This document shows positions 25,343-32,978 of a DNA stretch of 33,010 nt, in pieces. Made by a program: the position numbers and the translations under genes. This DNA is from Propionibacteriaceae bacterium (GTDB taxonomy: Bacteria > Actinomycetota > Actinomycetes > Propionibacteriales > Propionibacteriaceae), in assembly GCA_030529455.1 (NCBI GenBank), contig JAUMWV010000021.1, positions 1 through 33,010 on the forward strand. The letters are read 5' to 3'. Under the pieces are notes generated by a model. The model had not been told where the DNA came from and ran no database searches. It saw nothing but the letters and a program-made list of their open reading frames with translations. Each line of letters opens with the position of its first letter. Positions within the stretch are counted from its first letter, which is position 1.

Positions 25343-26140
25343 ATGGCCGTCATCGTCTGCACCAGCGCCACCGGCGCCCCCGGTGTCACCACGACGACGC
25401 TCGGCCTCGCCCTGGCCTGGCCCCGCGACGTGCTGCTCGCCGACTGCGACCGGGACCCGGCGCAGAGCGTCCAGGCGGGCTACCTCCGGGGTTTGTCGTT
25501 CACCGGACGCGGCCTCAACGCCGTCTCGCGGGCGCAGCGCGAGGGCCACCCCCTCGCCCAGCACGTGTGGCTCCAGGCCGTCCCCCTCAGCTCCGGCACC
25601 GCACCTGACCGCCGCTTCCTGCCGGGGTTCACCCACCCCGGCTCGGCCGGCCTGTTCGAGGGCGCCTGGACCGACCTCGGCCATGCCTTCGCTGAGCTGA
25701 GCGGCAGCGGGGTCGATGTCCTCGTGGACGCTGGACGCGCCGGGCGGGCCGGTCTGCCGCCGGGCCTCATCGGCTCGGCTGATGTCGTCTTGCTCCTAGT
25801 CAATTCGACCTTGCGGTCGCTGGCCGCGACCCGGCTCTACCTCTCCGGGATGGCCGAGCAGGTCGCCAGCCACACCGACCGGGGCACCTTCGCGCTCGGT
25901 GTCGTCGGCGACCAGCGTCCCTATTCGGCGGCCGAGATCAGCGCCCAGTTCGAACTGCCCGTGTGGCTGACCCTGGCCCACGACCCCGAATCGGCGTCGG
26001 TCTACCTGGACGGGCAGCCCGAACCCAAACGGTTCGCTGACGCGGCCCTGCCCCGCAGCCTCAGGGCGGGCGCGAGTTCGCTGCTTGACCAGGTAAATCA
26101 GCTGGCGGCCGAGCGCGCCGGGCTGCGGAGGACGAGTTGA
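25343..26140 (+). CDS. CpaE/TadZ-like P-loop protein with altered Walker A
   Basis: This 265-aa protein is of the MinD/ParA superfamily, in the position of CpaE/TadZ, which places the pilus machine at the membrane. Residues 10-20 read TGAPGVTTTTL where MinD proteins have KGGxGKTT, so both the signature and the P-loop Lys are missing (Val15 at the central place). Later segments fit the fold: LLADCDRDPAQS, a VLVDAGRAG strand in place of DxP, VVLLLVNSTLRSLAAT, and LGVVGDQRPYSAAEI. Related actinobacterial proteins also show a G-x-PGVTTT motif. The ATG lies 1 nt after the SAF stop. Confidence 0.82.
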   Translation: MAVIVCTSATGAPGVTTTTLGLALAWPRDVLLADCDRDPAQSVQAGYLRGLSFTGRGLNAVSRAQREGHPLAQHVWLQAVPLSSGTAPDRRFLPGFTHPGSAGLFEGAWTDLGHAFAELSGSGVDVLVDAGRAGRAGLPPGLIGSADVVLLLVNSTLRSLAATRLYLSGMAEQVASHTDRGTFALGVVGDQRPYSAAEISAQFELPVWLTLAHDPESASVYLDGQPEPKRFADAALPRSLRAGASSLLDQVNQLAAERAGLRRTS

Positions 26141-26168
26141 TCTCCCTCCGCCACCGCTCCACCCGCCA

Positions 26169-26184
26169 CCCCGGGCCGCCGGGG
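26169..26184 (+). terminator. GC hairpin after the CpaE-like gene
   Basis: Perfect 6-bp stem CCCCGG/CCGGGG with loop GCCG, 28 nt after the CpaE-like stop; no U-tract. The rest of 26141-26331 shows no credible gene. Confidence 0.3.
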
Positions 26185-26331
26185 ACGCCCGTCATGGCCG
26201 CATTAGCCCTAGCCGCCCCGTGCGAAACCGCGGCTCCGGGTGGGGCCGCTGCGCCGCCGGGGGCGTGTCGCCGCGCTGCTGGTGCCCGCGGTGAGGACTC
26301 CAGCCACCTCCCCCAGGCTCTCTCACCGAAG

Positions 26332-26391
26332 TTATCCACAGGCCCCGCAGATCGCCTCAAAATGTCCCCCTCGCCAACTATCGTCCACCAC
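26332..26391 (+). promoter_or_regulatory. Tad-locus promoter element, copy 2
   Basis: TTATCCACAG (26332-26341), GATCG (26350-26354), GTCCCCCT (26364-26371) and -10 TATCGT (26379-26384) stand at exactly the same distances from the ATG (26392) as in copy 1. This drives the second unit: leader ORF, CpaF-like ATPase, TadB, TadC, Flp and the LysM protein. Confidence 0.6.
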
Positions 26392-26544
26392 ATGGCAGAC
26401 CACACCCCGATGGCTCAGGCCCCCCGAACCGCCTCCCGTCCGCCCCACGGCACCGGGTGCGGCGGCCCCGTGCTGGCGGGCCGCGAGCCCTGGGCGGGGT
26501 GCCCGCTGACGGCCTGCCACGCCGCGGAGAGGGGGTGGCTGTGA
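26392..26544 (+). CDS. 50-aa leader ORF coupled to the CpaF-like ATPase gene
   Basis: The predicted transcript starts at this ATG. The 50-codon frame ends in TGA whose last A begins the ATG of the ATPase gene (TGATG). The peptide begins MADHTPMAQAPRT, contains three Cys (GCGG, GCPL, ACHA) and Pro/Gly, and has no known domain. Either it is a small Tad-locus protein or its translation simply serves to load ribosomes on the ATPase gene. It cannot be separated from chance by sequence alone; the matching leaderless promoter is the main support. Confidence 0.45.
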   Translation: MADHTPMAQAPRTASRPPHGTGCGGPVLAGREPWAGCPLTACHAAERGWL

Positions 26545-27992
26545 TGGCCCGCGACGTCTCCTCGATGCCCCCGTCCCTCGGTTCCTTCTTCAGCTCCCTC
26601 GACACCCGCCACGCCGTCCCGGCCCCCGCCGCTGCCCCCGCGGCTCCCGGCCCGGTTCCGGTTCCGGTCCGGGCGGCCACCGATGTCGACTGGCCGACCG
26701 TGGTCGTGCTCCGCCGCAAGGCCGCCCAAGAGATCGCCGACAACGCCGAGCACTGGTTCGATGAGCACTCCACGCCGATGCCCGACGTCGACCGGCGGCT
26801 CATGGGCCGCTCCGTGATCCGGGCGGTGGTGCGCCGCCACGCCGAACACCTCACGGCCTCCGGCCAGGCCGTGTGGCCGCTCGAACTGGAGCACCGCTAC
26901 GCCGCAGCTGTCGAGAACGCGACCTTCGGCTACGGCAGGCTCCAGCCGCTGTTCGAGATTCCCGACGCCGAGAACATTGAGATCCACGGCTGGGACAGCG
27001 TCGTCATCCAGTACGGCGACGGGCACCGCGTCGAGCACCCACCCATCGCCGATTCCGACGACGAACTCGTCGACGCGGTCCGATTCCTCGGGGAGTCCGC
27101 CTCGCCGCCGCGTCCCTTCGACGACGCCCACCCCACGATGACGCTGGCCCTCGGCGACAAGTTCCGCCTACACGCCATCGGCTTCGGGTTGAGCTACCGG
27201 CCCTCGATCATCATCCGCCAGCACATCCTCACCTCGGTGACGCTCGCCGACCTGGCCCGCCGCCAGATGCTGCCCACCCAGGTGGCCAAGCTGCTGCACG
27301 CCGCGGTGCTGGCCCGCAAGTCCATCGTCATCAGCGGCGACCAGGGGGCGGGAAAGACGACGCTGCTGCGCGCCCTCATTTCCGCGATCCCCGACACCGA
27401 ACGGTTCGGGACGCTCGAAACCGACTACGAGCTGCTGACCCACCTGCAGCCCGGCCGCCGCAACATGCTTGCACTCCAGGCGCGGGTCGGGCTCGGCGAA
27501 CGCCAGGATGGGCGGGCCCTCGGCGAATACAGCGTCGCCGACTTGATCCCCGAAGCCCTCCGGCAGAACCTCTCCCGGCTGGTCGTGGGTGAGGTCCGCG
27601 GCGCCGAAGCCGGGGCCATGTTCGAGGCGATGCAGGCGGGTGCTGGCACCCTGTCCACGACACACTCCCATTCGGCGACCTCGACGATCGACCGCCTAGC
27701 CTCCCGCGTCGCCCAGGGCGGGGTGCTGAGCGTCCCCGAGGCGATGCGCCAGATCGCACACAACATCCACCTGCTCGTGCACGTCCAGCTCGTCGACGAC
27801 ACGTGGCGCGGGGGCGTACGGCGGCGTTTCGTCTCCGAGGTGCGGCAGCTGACCGGCGCCATCGAGAGCGACCGCCCGGTCACTCACCTGGTGTACGCCG
27901 CCGAACGCGACGGGCGGGGATCCACCTTCCACCCGGACGCTTCGCTGCTCGCCGACCTCCGGCCCTTCCAATCCGCCTGGCAGGAGCCCTGA
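26544..27992 (+). CDS. CpaF/TadA family secretion ATPase
   Basis: This 482-aa cytosolic ATPase powers Flp pilus assembly or secretion. An Ala/Pro-rich N-terminus (1-48) is followed by an N-domain with RHAEHLTASGQAVWPLE and FGYGRLQPLFEIPDAENIEIHGW. The core has Walker A GDQGAGKT (265-272), the Asp box ETDYELLTHL, Walker B-type RLVVGEVRGAEA with Glu350, and the His box TTHSHSATSTIDRL (372-385). All catalytic elements are present. The ATG at 26544 is preceded by GAGAGGGGG and overlaps the leader ORF stop; an alternative upstream start in this frame would lack a ribosome binding site. Confidence 0.93.
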   Translation: MARDVSSMPPSLGSFFSSLDTRHAVPAPAAAPAAPGPVPVPVRAATDVDWPTVVVLRRKAAQEIADNAEHWFDEHSTPMPDVDRRLMGRSVIRAVVRRHAEHLTASGQAVWPLELEHRYAAAVENATFGYGRLQPLFEIPDAENIEIHGWDSVVIQYGDGHRVEHPPIADSDDELVDAVRFLGESASPPRPFDDAHPTMTLALGDKFRLHAIGFGLSYRPSIIIRQHILTSVTLADLARRQMLPTQVAKLLHAAVLARKSIVISGDQGAGKTTLLRALISAIPDTERFGTLETDYELLTHLQPGRRNMLALQARVGLGERQDGRALGEYSVADLIPEALRQNLSRLVVGEVRGAEAGAMFEAMQAGAGTLSTTHSHSATSTIDRLASRVAQGGVLSVPEAMRQIAHNIHLLVHVQLVDDTWRGGVRRRFVSEVRQLTGAIESDRPVTHLVYAAERDGRGSTFHPDASLLADLRPFQSAWQEP

Positions 27993-28864
27993 TGGACGTC
28001 GTGGTCGCCGCCTGCTGTGGTCTGCTGCTGGTCACCGGCAGCTGGCTGATCGCGCTCGGCATAAGGCGTGACTCCCGGCCTCCGGCACCGTCGTCCCCGC
28101 CCCTGCGGGCGGTGCTGGCCCGCCGCTGGGAGGGCCTCGGGCGCACCCGCCAGATCTGGGTACTAGCCGCCCTCGGCGCTGGCCTGGGCACCTACCTCGT
28201 CACCGGATGGCCGATCTGGCTCCTCGTCGTCCCGGCGGCGGTCATCGGGCTGCCCGCGCTGCTCGGCGAGCCCCCCAACCACGAGGTCGAGCTGCTAGCC
28301 GCCCTGGACCGCTGGGTGCGGTCCCTGGCCAGCTCGCTGCCGACCGGCAAATCCATCCGGGACGCGATCCGGGCGACCCGGGCCCAGACCCCACTGTGCC
28401 TCCAGCGCCCGGTCGGCCTGCTGCTCGCCCGGCTGGACGACCGGTGGCCAGTGCGCGACGCCTTCTTCGCGATGGCCGACGAGCTGAACTCGGCTGACGC
28501 CGACGCGATCCTGGCCGCGCTGGCGCTGGCCTCGGAACGTGGCGGAGTCGGCGCGGTCGACACCCTCCGCGCCCTGTCCGACGATGTGCACGAACGGCTG
28601 CGAGCAATCCGCGAGATCGCCACCGAACGGGCCAAACCCCGCATCGTGGTGCGGCACGTGACGTTCATCTCCGCCACCTTGATCGTGGCGGCGCTGCTGT
28701 TCGGCGGAGACTTCTTCGCCCCCTACCGCACGCCGCTGGGCTCGGCGATCCTGCTCGCGCTGCTGCTGGCGTACGCAGGAACGCTGGCCATGCTGTACCG
28801 GATGAGCCAGATCAAGCCCCGCGCGCGGCAGATCGCGTGGCGGCCAGGGGGTGACCATGACTAG
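27992..28864 (+). CDS. TadB-like type II/IV secretion F domain membrane protein
   Basis: This 290-aa inner-membrane platform protein has helices near 5-23, 55-71, 74-92, 219-238 and 249-269. The cytosolic T2SSF domain (about 100-215) shows LLAALDRWVRSLASSLPTGKSI, AFFAMADELNSADADAILAAL and LRALSDDVHERLRAIREIATERAKP, typical of TadB. It pairs with the TadC-like protein next to it to couple the ATPase to pilin insertion. The ATG shares a base with the ATPase stop (TGATG); the downstream gene starts inside its last codons. Confidence 0.9.
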   Translation: MDVVVAACCGLLLVTGSWLIALGIRRDSRPPAPSSPPLRAVLARRWEGLGRTRQIWVLAALGAGLGTYLVTGWPIWLLVVPAAVIGLPALLGEPPNHEVELLAALDRWVRSLASSLPTGKSIRDAIRATRAQTPLCLQRPVGLLLARLDDRWPVRDAFFAMADELNSADADAILAALALASERGGVGAVDTLRALSDDVHERLRAIREIATERAKPRIVVRHVTFISATLIVAALLFGGDFFAPYRTPLGSAILLALLLAYAGTLAMLYRMSQIKPRARQIAWRPGGDHD

Positions 28865-29750
28865 TCCGCTGCTGCTGGTCTCCGCGCTAGGTGCCGCGAT
28901 CGGCGCTGGGATCTTCCTGGCCATCGTGGGGGCGCGCCGCGCGCCCGTACGGCTGTCGGACGCGCTGGCCGTCCTGGACGGGACCACCGAATCCCCAGAC
29001 ACCGGACCAGCCGCGCTGAGTTTCGGCTCCGGCGAACAGGTGGGGGTCTGGCTGTATCAGCGGCTCCGGCTGCCGCTCAGCGAATCCACCGCGCGGACGC
29101 TGGCGCTCCAGGGCCGCTCCATCGGCGACTTCTTCACCGAGAAGCTGATCTGGACCGTGCTCGGACTCGCCCTGCCGTCATTGTGGGCCCTGGCACACTT
29201 CGTCGTCTTGGGTCAGCTCAGCCCGACCCCCGCGGGGGTGGCTTTCGTCGGCGCCATCGTCGGCTATTTCGTCCCCGACCTGCGGTTGCGCCGGGCGACG
29301 CAGCAGGCGCGGGTCGGAGCCTCCGAGGCGCTGCTGATGTTCTTCGACCTGGTGACGCTGGAGCGCCTGGCCAACCGGTCGGTGACGCAGGCCCTCCAGT
29401 CGGCGGCTGGGGTATCCGACATCTCGGTCTTCCAACGGATTCGGCACGGCCTCGACCGGGCCCGGCTGGAGCAGGTCGCGCCCTGGCACGAGCTGAAACG
29501 GATCTCCGCCGACCTCAACCTGCCCGCGATCTCCGACATGGCCGACGTGCTCCGGCTCGACGAGCAGGGGGCCTCCCTCGCCGAGCCACTCCGGGCCCGC
29601 GTCCGGGAACTGCGCGACGCCCAGCTGGCCGAGACGAAACGGGCCGCCCAGGAATACACCGAACGCATGACCTTGTGGATGACCCTGCCCGTGTTGATCT
29701 TCGGCGCCATCGTCGTGACGCCGCCGATTCTGTCCATCCTTCAACGCTGA
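28857..29750 (+). CDS. TadC-like type II/IV secretion F domain membrane protein
   Basis: This 297-aa protein is the second platform subunit. Helices lie near 4-24, 98-118, 122-140 and 272-292. The cytosolic T2SSF domain shows SEALLMFFDLVTLERLANRSV, HELKRISADLNLPAISDMADVLRL and LRARVRELRDAQLAETKRAAQ. I use ATG 28857 (AGGGGG 6 nt upstream) rather than GTG 28851, which lies inside that ribosome binding site. It overlaps the end of the TadB-like gene by 8 nt. Confidence 0.9.
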   Translation: MTSPLLLVSALGAAIGAGIFLAIVGARRAPVRLSDALAVLDGTTESPDTGPAALSFGSGEQVGVWLYQRLRLPLSESTARTLALQGRSIGDFFTEKLIWTVLGLALPSLWALAHFVVLGQLSPTPAGVAFVGAIVGYFVPDLRLRRATQQARVGASEALLMFFDLVTLERLANRSVTQALQSAAGVSDISVFQRIRHGLDRARLEQVAPWHELKRISADLNLPAISDMADVLRLDEQGASLAEPLRARVRELRDAQLAETKRAAQEYTERMTLWMTLPVLIFGAIVVTPPILSILQR

Positions 29751-29765
29751 GATTACGGAGGAAAC

Positions 29766-29948
29766 ATGAACCGACTACTCGCCACCGCCATCGGCTGGTA
29801 TGCCTGGCTCAAGAATCCGCAGCCCCACGACGAGCGGGGTCTGTCCCAATCCACCGAGAACGCGCTGCTGCTCGGCGGTGCCGCGACCATCGCCCTCGCC
29901 ATCGTCGCCGCTATCAAGTTCTACGTAGAATCACGACTGCCCAAGTGA
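29766..29948 (+). CDS. Flp-like small pilin
   Basis: This 60-aa protein follows a perfect GGAGG Shine-Dalgarno. A 25-residue leader (with IGWYAWLKNPQPHDERG) precedes SQSTENALLLGGAATIALAIVAAIKFYV, a single hydrophobic helix of Flp type. Cleavage after Gly25 would leave a mature pilin of about 35 aa with Glu at +6, where Flp pilins usually have Glu at +5. The position right after TadB-TadC fits the major pilin. No prepilin peptidase gene is in the window. The mature subunit is short even for Flp, so it may also be a secretion pseudopilin. Confidence 0.78.
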   Translation: MNRLLATAIGWYAWLKNPQPHDERGLSQSTENALLLGGAATIALAIVAAIKFYVESRLPK

Positions 29949-29956
29949 GGTAACCC

Positions 29957-32833
29957 ATGTCGAGCATCCTTCGGGGCCTCGGCTCACTCATCGCGCTCCT
30001 CGCCGCCCTCGTCGGCGTGCCAGCGCTCCTCGTGACGATCGGGAGGCTGGGCGCGCTCGGCTCGGTGAACTGGTCGCGGGTCTTCACCACCCCCGACGAT
30101 GGGAGCCTGCTGCTGGGGCTCGTCACCCTGGTCGCCTGGCTGGCCTGGGCAGTGGTGGCCCTGACCATCGTCTTGGAGATCGTCTCCATCGCCTCCCGGG
30201 GCGCGATCAGCCTCCGGCTCCCCGGAACCGGCTGGTTGCGCCCGGCCGTAGCCTCGCTCATCTTGTCCATCGGGGCGCTGGTCGTCGCCGCTCCGCACCT
30301 GTCCGCGCCGGGGGAGGACGCGAAACCCACCACTCTCACCGCCGACGCGGTCGCACCGGCCAGTTCACCCGAACACCAGGACGAGTCCCAGCCCCACGCG
30401 GCTCAACGCCACGCCGTGGTCGCCGGGGACGACCTGTGGAGCCTGTCCGAGCACTACCTCGGCGATGGGGCGTCCTGGCGGATCATCGCCGACGCGAACC
30501 CCTGGCTGAATCCCGCCGCCCGGCTAGAGCCCGGTTCGGTCCTGGTTATCCCGAGCCACCCGGAGGCTGCCACCACCCTGGCGGACAGCATCACCGCACA
30601 AACCGGCACCACCCCGCAGGCTGGGCCACAGGGCGACCAGCAGGCGCCCGCGCCGGAGGGGCCGTCCTCCCCGGTCGCCCCGGCGCCCGAACCGCGGCCG
30701 CCTGAGGCGGGCCACCCGACCCCCGATGCTGCGCGCCCGGACGCCGGGGTCAGCCGCGAGGTCGTCGTTGGCCGCGGCGACACCCTCTGGTCCATCGCCG
30801 AGGAGCACCTCGGGGACCCGTGGCGCTGGCGCGAGATCTACGAGCTGAACACCAGCCTGATCGAGGACCCGGACCAGATCGATATCGGCTGGCGGCTCCG
30901 GCTACCAGCGGCGTCCCCTGCCCCTGCGCCCGAGCCTCCTGCCCCGGAGCCCCCCGCCGCCGGGGAGGAGCCCGCCCCGGGCGACAGCGCACCGGAGGCC
31001 CCGACGGCCGACCGGCACGCCCCCGCTCCTGGGGACGAGGCCATCCAGCCCGGCCCGACCACGGACCCGGTTCCCACGGCAACCGGCCAGGCACCCACCT
31101 CAACCGGCCAGGTACCCGCCCCGGCCGAGGGGACCCCCGAGAGCAGCCGCACCGGTGCGGAGGTCCCCGGCGACGCCCAGGGCGGCGAACAGGCCCACCG
31201 GGATGTCAGCGGCGAACTCGCCGCCTTCGGTGGGGTGCTCGCCTTCGGTGTCTTGACCTTCCTGTCCCGGCAGCGGGTGCGCCAACTGCTCACCCGCTCC
31301 GTCGGCCGCCAAGTGCCGCAGGTCAGCCAAGAGGCCTGCCGACTGAGCCAGGCGCTGACGCATCGCGCCGAACCGCCCAGCGGCGACGACCCTGCCCCGG
31401 CGGCGGTCCTGCTGGGCTGGGAGGACGACCGCGCCGTCACCCTCGACCTGGAAGAGGTCGGCCTGCTGACGATCGCCGGTAACGCCGAACACCAGGCGGG
31501 AGCGCTGGCCGCGATCACCTCGAGCCTGCTGACCGCCCCCTGGTCCGGCGAGGTCGAACAGGTGCTGGTCGGGCGGCATCAGTGCTGGGTCGACCAGGTC
31601 AACGACCCCCGGGTGCGGGTCTCCACCGACCCGGCGGCCACCATCGACGAGATCGCCCGGCTGGTCACGGCCCGGCGCGACGCCCGGCTGTCCCAGCCGC
31701 TGGCAGAGCTGCGCCGCGACCCAAACCTCGGTGCGGCCTGGCGTCCCGTCGTCTTCGTCTTCGCCCAGCCGCTCACCGCGCAGCAGGCCACCCGGGTCCG
31801 CGACCTGACGGCGCCGGGGTGTGGGGTCTCGGCCGTCGTGGCCGACTGTGGGCTCGACTTCCCGCACACCGTCTGTTACGCCAACGGCCAGGCCAGGTTC
31901 GAAGGCCGCACCTTCACGGCCCAGCTCATCTCCTCCCCCGCCCGGCGGGGACTCATCGAGCTGTTCCGCACCGCGGCCTCAGAGGAGACCCAGCCAGCCC
32001 CCTGGTGGACCGACCCGGACCATCTTCCCCCCAATGTCACCCGGCTGCGCTGGCCAGACAGCGCAAATGAGGAGCGTTCTATGACCGCGCCGTCGCGCGA
32101 CACAGCACACCCCGTGCTGCTCATGCTCGGCCCCGTCACCATCGAGGGTGCACGCGGGACGCCGCCGAGCCGGGCCCCGCGGCAATGCGCCGAGTACTGT
32201 GCCTGGCTGCTGACCCATCCAGGGCAGACCGCGACCACCATGACCTCCGACCTACAGGTCGCCGAGCCGACCCGCCGCTCCAATATGAGCAGGCTGCGCA
32301 ACTGGCTAGGGGATTCACCCTCAGGGGAGCCCTACCTCCCGGACGCCTATTCCGGGCACATCGAGCTGCACCCAGGGGTCACCAGCGATTGGGAACAGTT
32401 CTGCCTGCTCACGGCAGGGGGCATCAACCGGACCCCCACCGCGGCGCTGCGCAAGGCGCTCTCCCTCGTCCGCGGCGCACCGCTGGCCGATGCCGCACCC
32501 TGGCAGTGGCAGTGGGCCGAGAATATGCGCACCGACATGGTCTCGGCGATCCGGGACGCCGGGGTGGTGCTGTCCGAACACGCGCTGGCGCTCGGGGACC
32601 TCGACCTGTCCCGGTGGGCCATCGAACGGGCCACGGCCGCCGTCCCGGAAGACGAGTTGCTGCTCGCCTGCCTGGCCAGGACCGAACACCGCGCGGGCAA
32701 CCACGACGAGGTTCGCCGCATCGCGCTGCGGATCACCCGCAACGCCCGCCAGGCGGGCCTGGACCTGCACGACAGCACGGTCGAGACCCTGCAGCACGTG
32801 ATGGAGGGACGCAGCCGGGTCCGCCAGGCCTGA
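29957..32833 (+). CDS. Membrane protein with two LysM domains and a C-terminal SARP/BTAD-type region
   Basis: This 958-aa protein has three N-terminal helices (about 10-32, 50-76, 97-113). LysM repeats follow at about 152-199 (VVAGDDLWSLSEHYLGD) and 268-317 (VVGRGDTLWSIAEEHLGD), each with the GDxLWS start of peptidoglycan-binding LysM. A Pro/Ala-rich linker (318-415) and a fourth helix (about 420-437) come next. The C-terminal half holds a degenerate nucleotide-binding-like segment (LLTIAGNAEHQAGALAAI, 503-520), then an OmpR/SARP-type winged-helix-like part (about 717-815) and a BTAD-like helical repeat (about 816-950). Topology places LysM outside and BTAD inside. Last visible gene of the Tad unit; ribosome binding site AGGTAA. 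Confidence 0.88.
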   Translation: MSSILRGLGSLIALLAALVGVPALLVTIGRLGALGSVNWSRVFTTPDDGSLLLGLVTLVAWLAWAVVALTIVLEIVSIASRGAISLRLPGTGWLRPAVASLILSIGALVVAAPHLSAPGEDAKPTTLTADAVAPASSPEHQDESQPHAAQRHAVVAGDDLWSLSEHYLGDGASWRIIADANPWLNPAARLEPGSVLVIPSHPEAATTLADSITAQTGTTPQAGPQGDQQAPAPEGPSSPVAPAPEPRPPEAGHPTPDAARPDAGVSREVVVGRGDTLWSIAEEHLGDPWRWREIYELNTSLIEDPDQIDIGWRLRLPAASPAPAPEPPAPEPPAAGEEPAPGDSAPEAPTADRHAPAPGDEAIQPGPTTDPVPTATGQAPTSTGQVPAPAEGTPESSRTGAEVPGDAQGGEQAHRDVSGELAAFGGVLAFGVLTFLSRQRVRQLLTRSVGRQVPQVSQEACRLSQALTHRAEPPSGDDPAPAAVLLGWEDDRAVTLDLEEVGLLTIAGNAEHQAGALAAITSSLLTAPWSGEVEQVLVGRHQCWVDQVNDPRVRVSTDPAATIDEIARLVTARRDARLSQPLAELRRDPNLGAAWRPVVFVFAQPLTAQQATRVRDLTAPGCGVSAVVADCGLDFPHTVCYANGQARFEGRTFTAQLISSPARRGLIELFRTAASEETQPAPWWTDPDHLPPNVTRLRWPDSANEERSMTAPSRDTAHPVLLMLGPVTIEGARGTPPSRAPRQCAEYCAWLLTHPGQTATTMTSDLQVAEPTRRSNMSRLRNWLGDSPSGEPYLPDAYSGHIELHPGVTSDWEQFCLLTAGGINRTPTAALRKALSLVRGAPLADAAPWQWQWAENMRTDMVSAIRDAGVVLSEHALALGDLDLSRWAIERATAAVPEDELLLACLARTEHRAGNHDEVRRIALRITRNARQAGLDLHDSTVETLQHVMEGRSRVRQA
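32069..32083 (+). promoter_or_regulatory. Internal in-frame ribosome binding site and ATG in the LysM-BTAD gene
   Basis: GAGGAG (32069-32074) is followed by 6 nt and an ATG at 32081 that is in frame (Met709). Initiation here would yield a 250-aa soluble protein consisting only of the winged-helix-like and BTAD parts. Confidence 0.4.
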
Positions 32834-32978
32834 GTGCCAGCCGCGGGCGCAGGAGGTGTCGCCGAGGCGGGGTGAGCGGCCCCGGTTGCTGCCCCAGCCG
32901 ACCAGCCCACGGCCGGTGCCACGCCCGGGTAGCGCTATCCGCAACCTGAGAACCCGCTCCGCGGCACCAGGCGCGGCT

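Noticed and set aside
24625..26341. TTATCCACA boxes as a replication origin
   Set aside because: Only two boxes, each at a fixed distance from a start codon and 1.7 kb apart; no dnaA, dnaN or AT-rich unwinding region is present.
26137..26391. Upstream extension of the 50-aa leader ORF, starting near 26137
   Set aside because: It would run through a hairpin and the conserved promoter block; its sequence has no domain or ribosome binding site.
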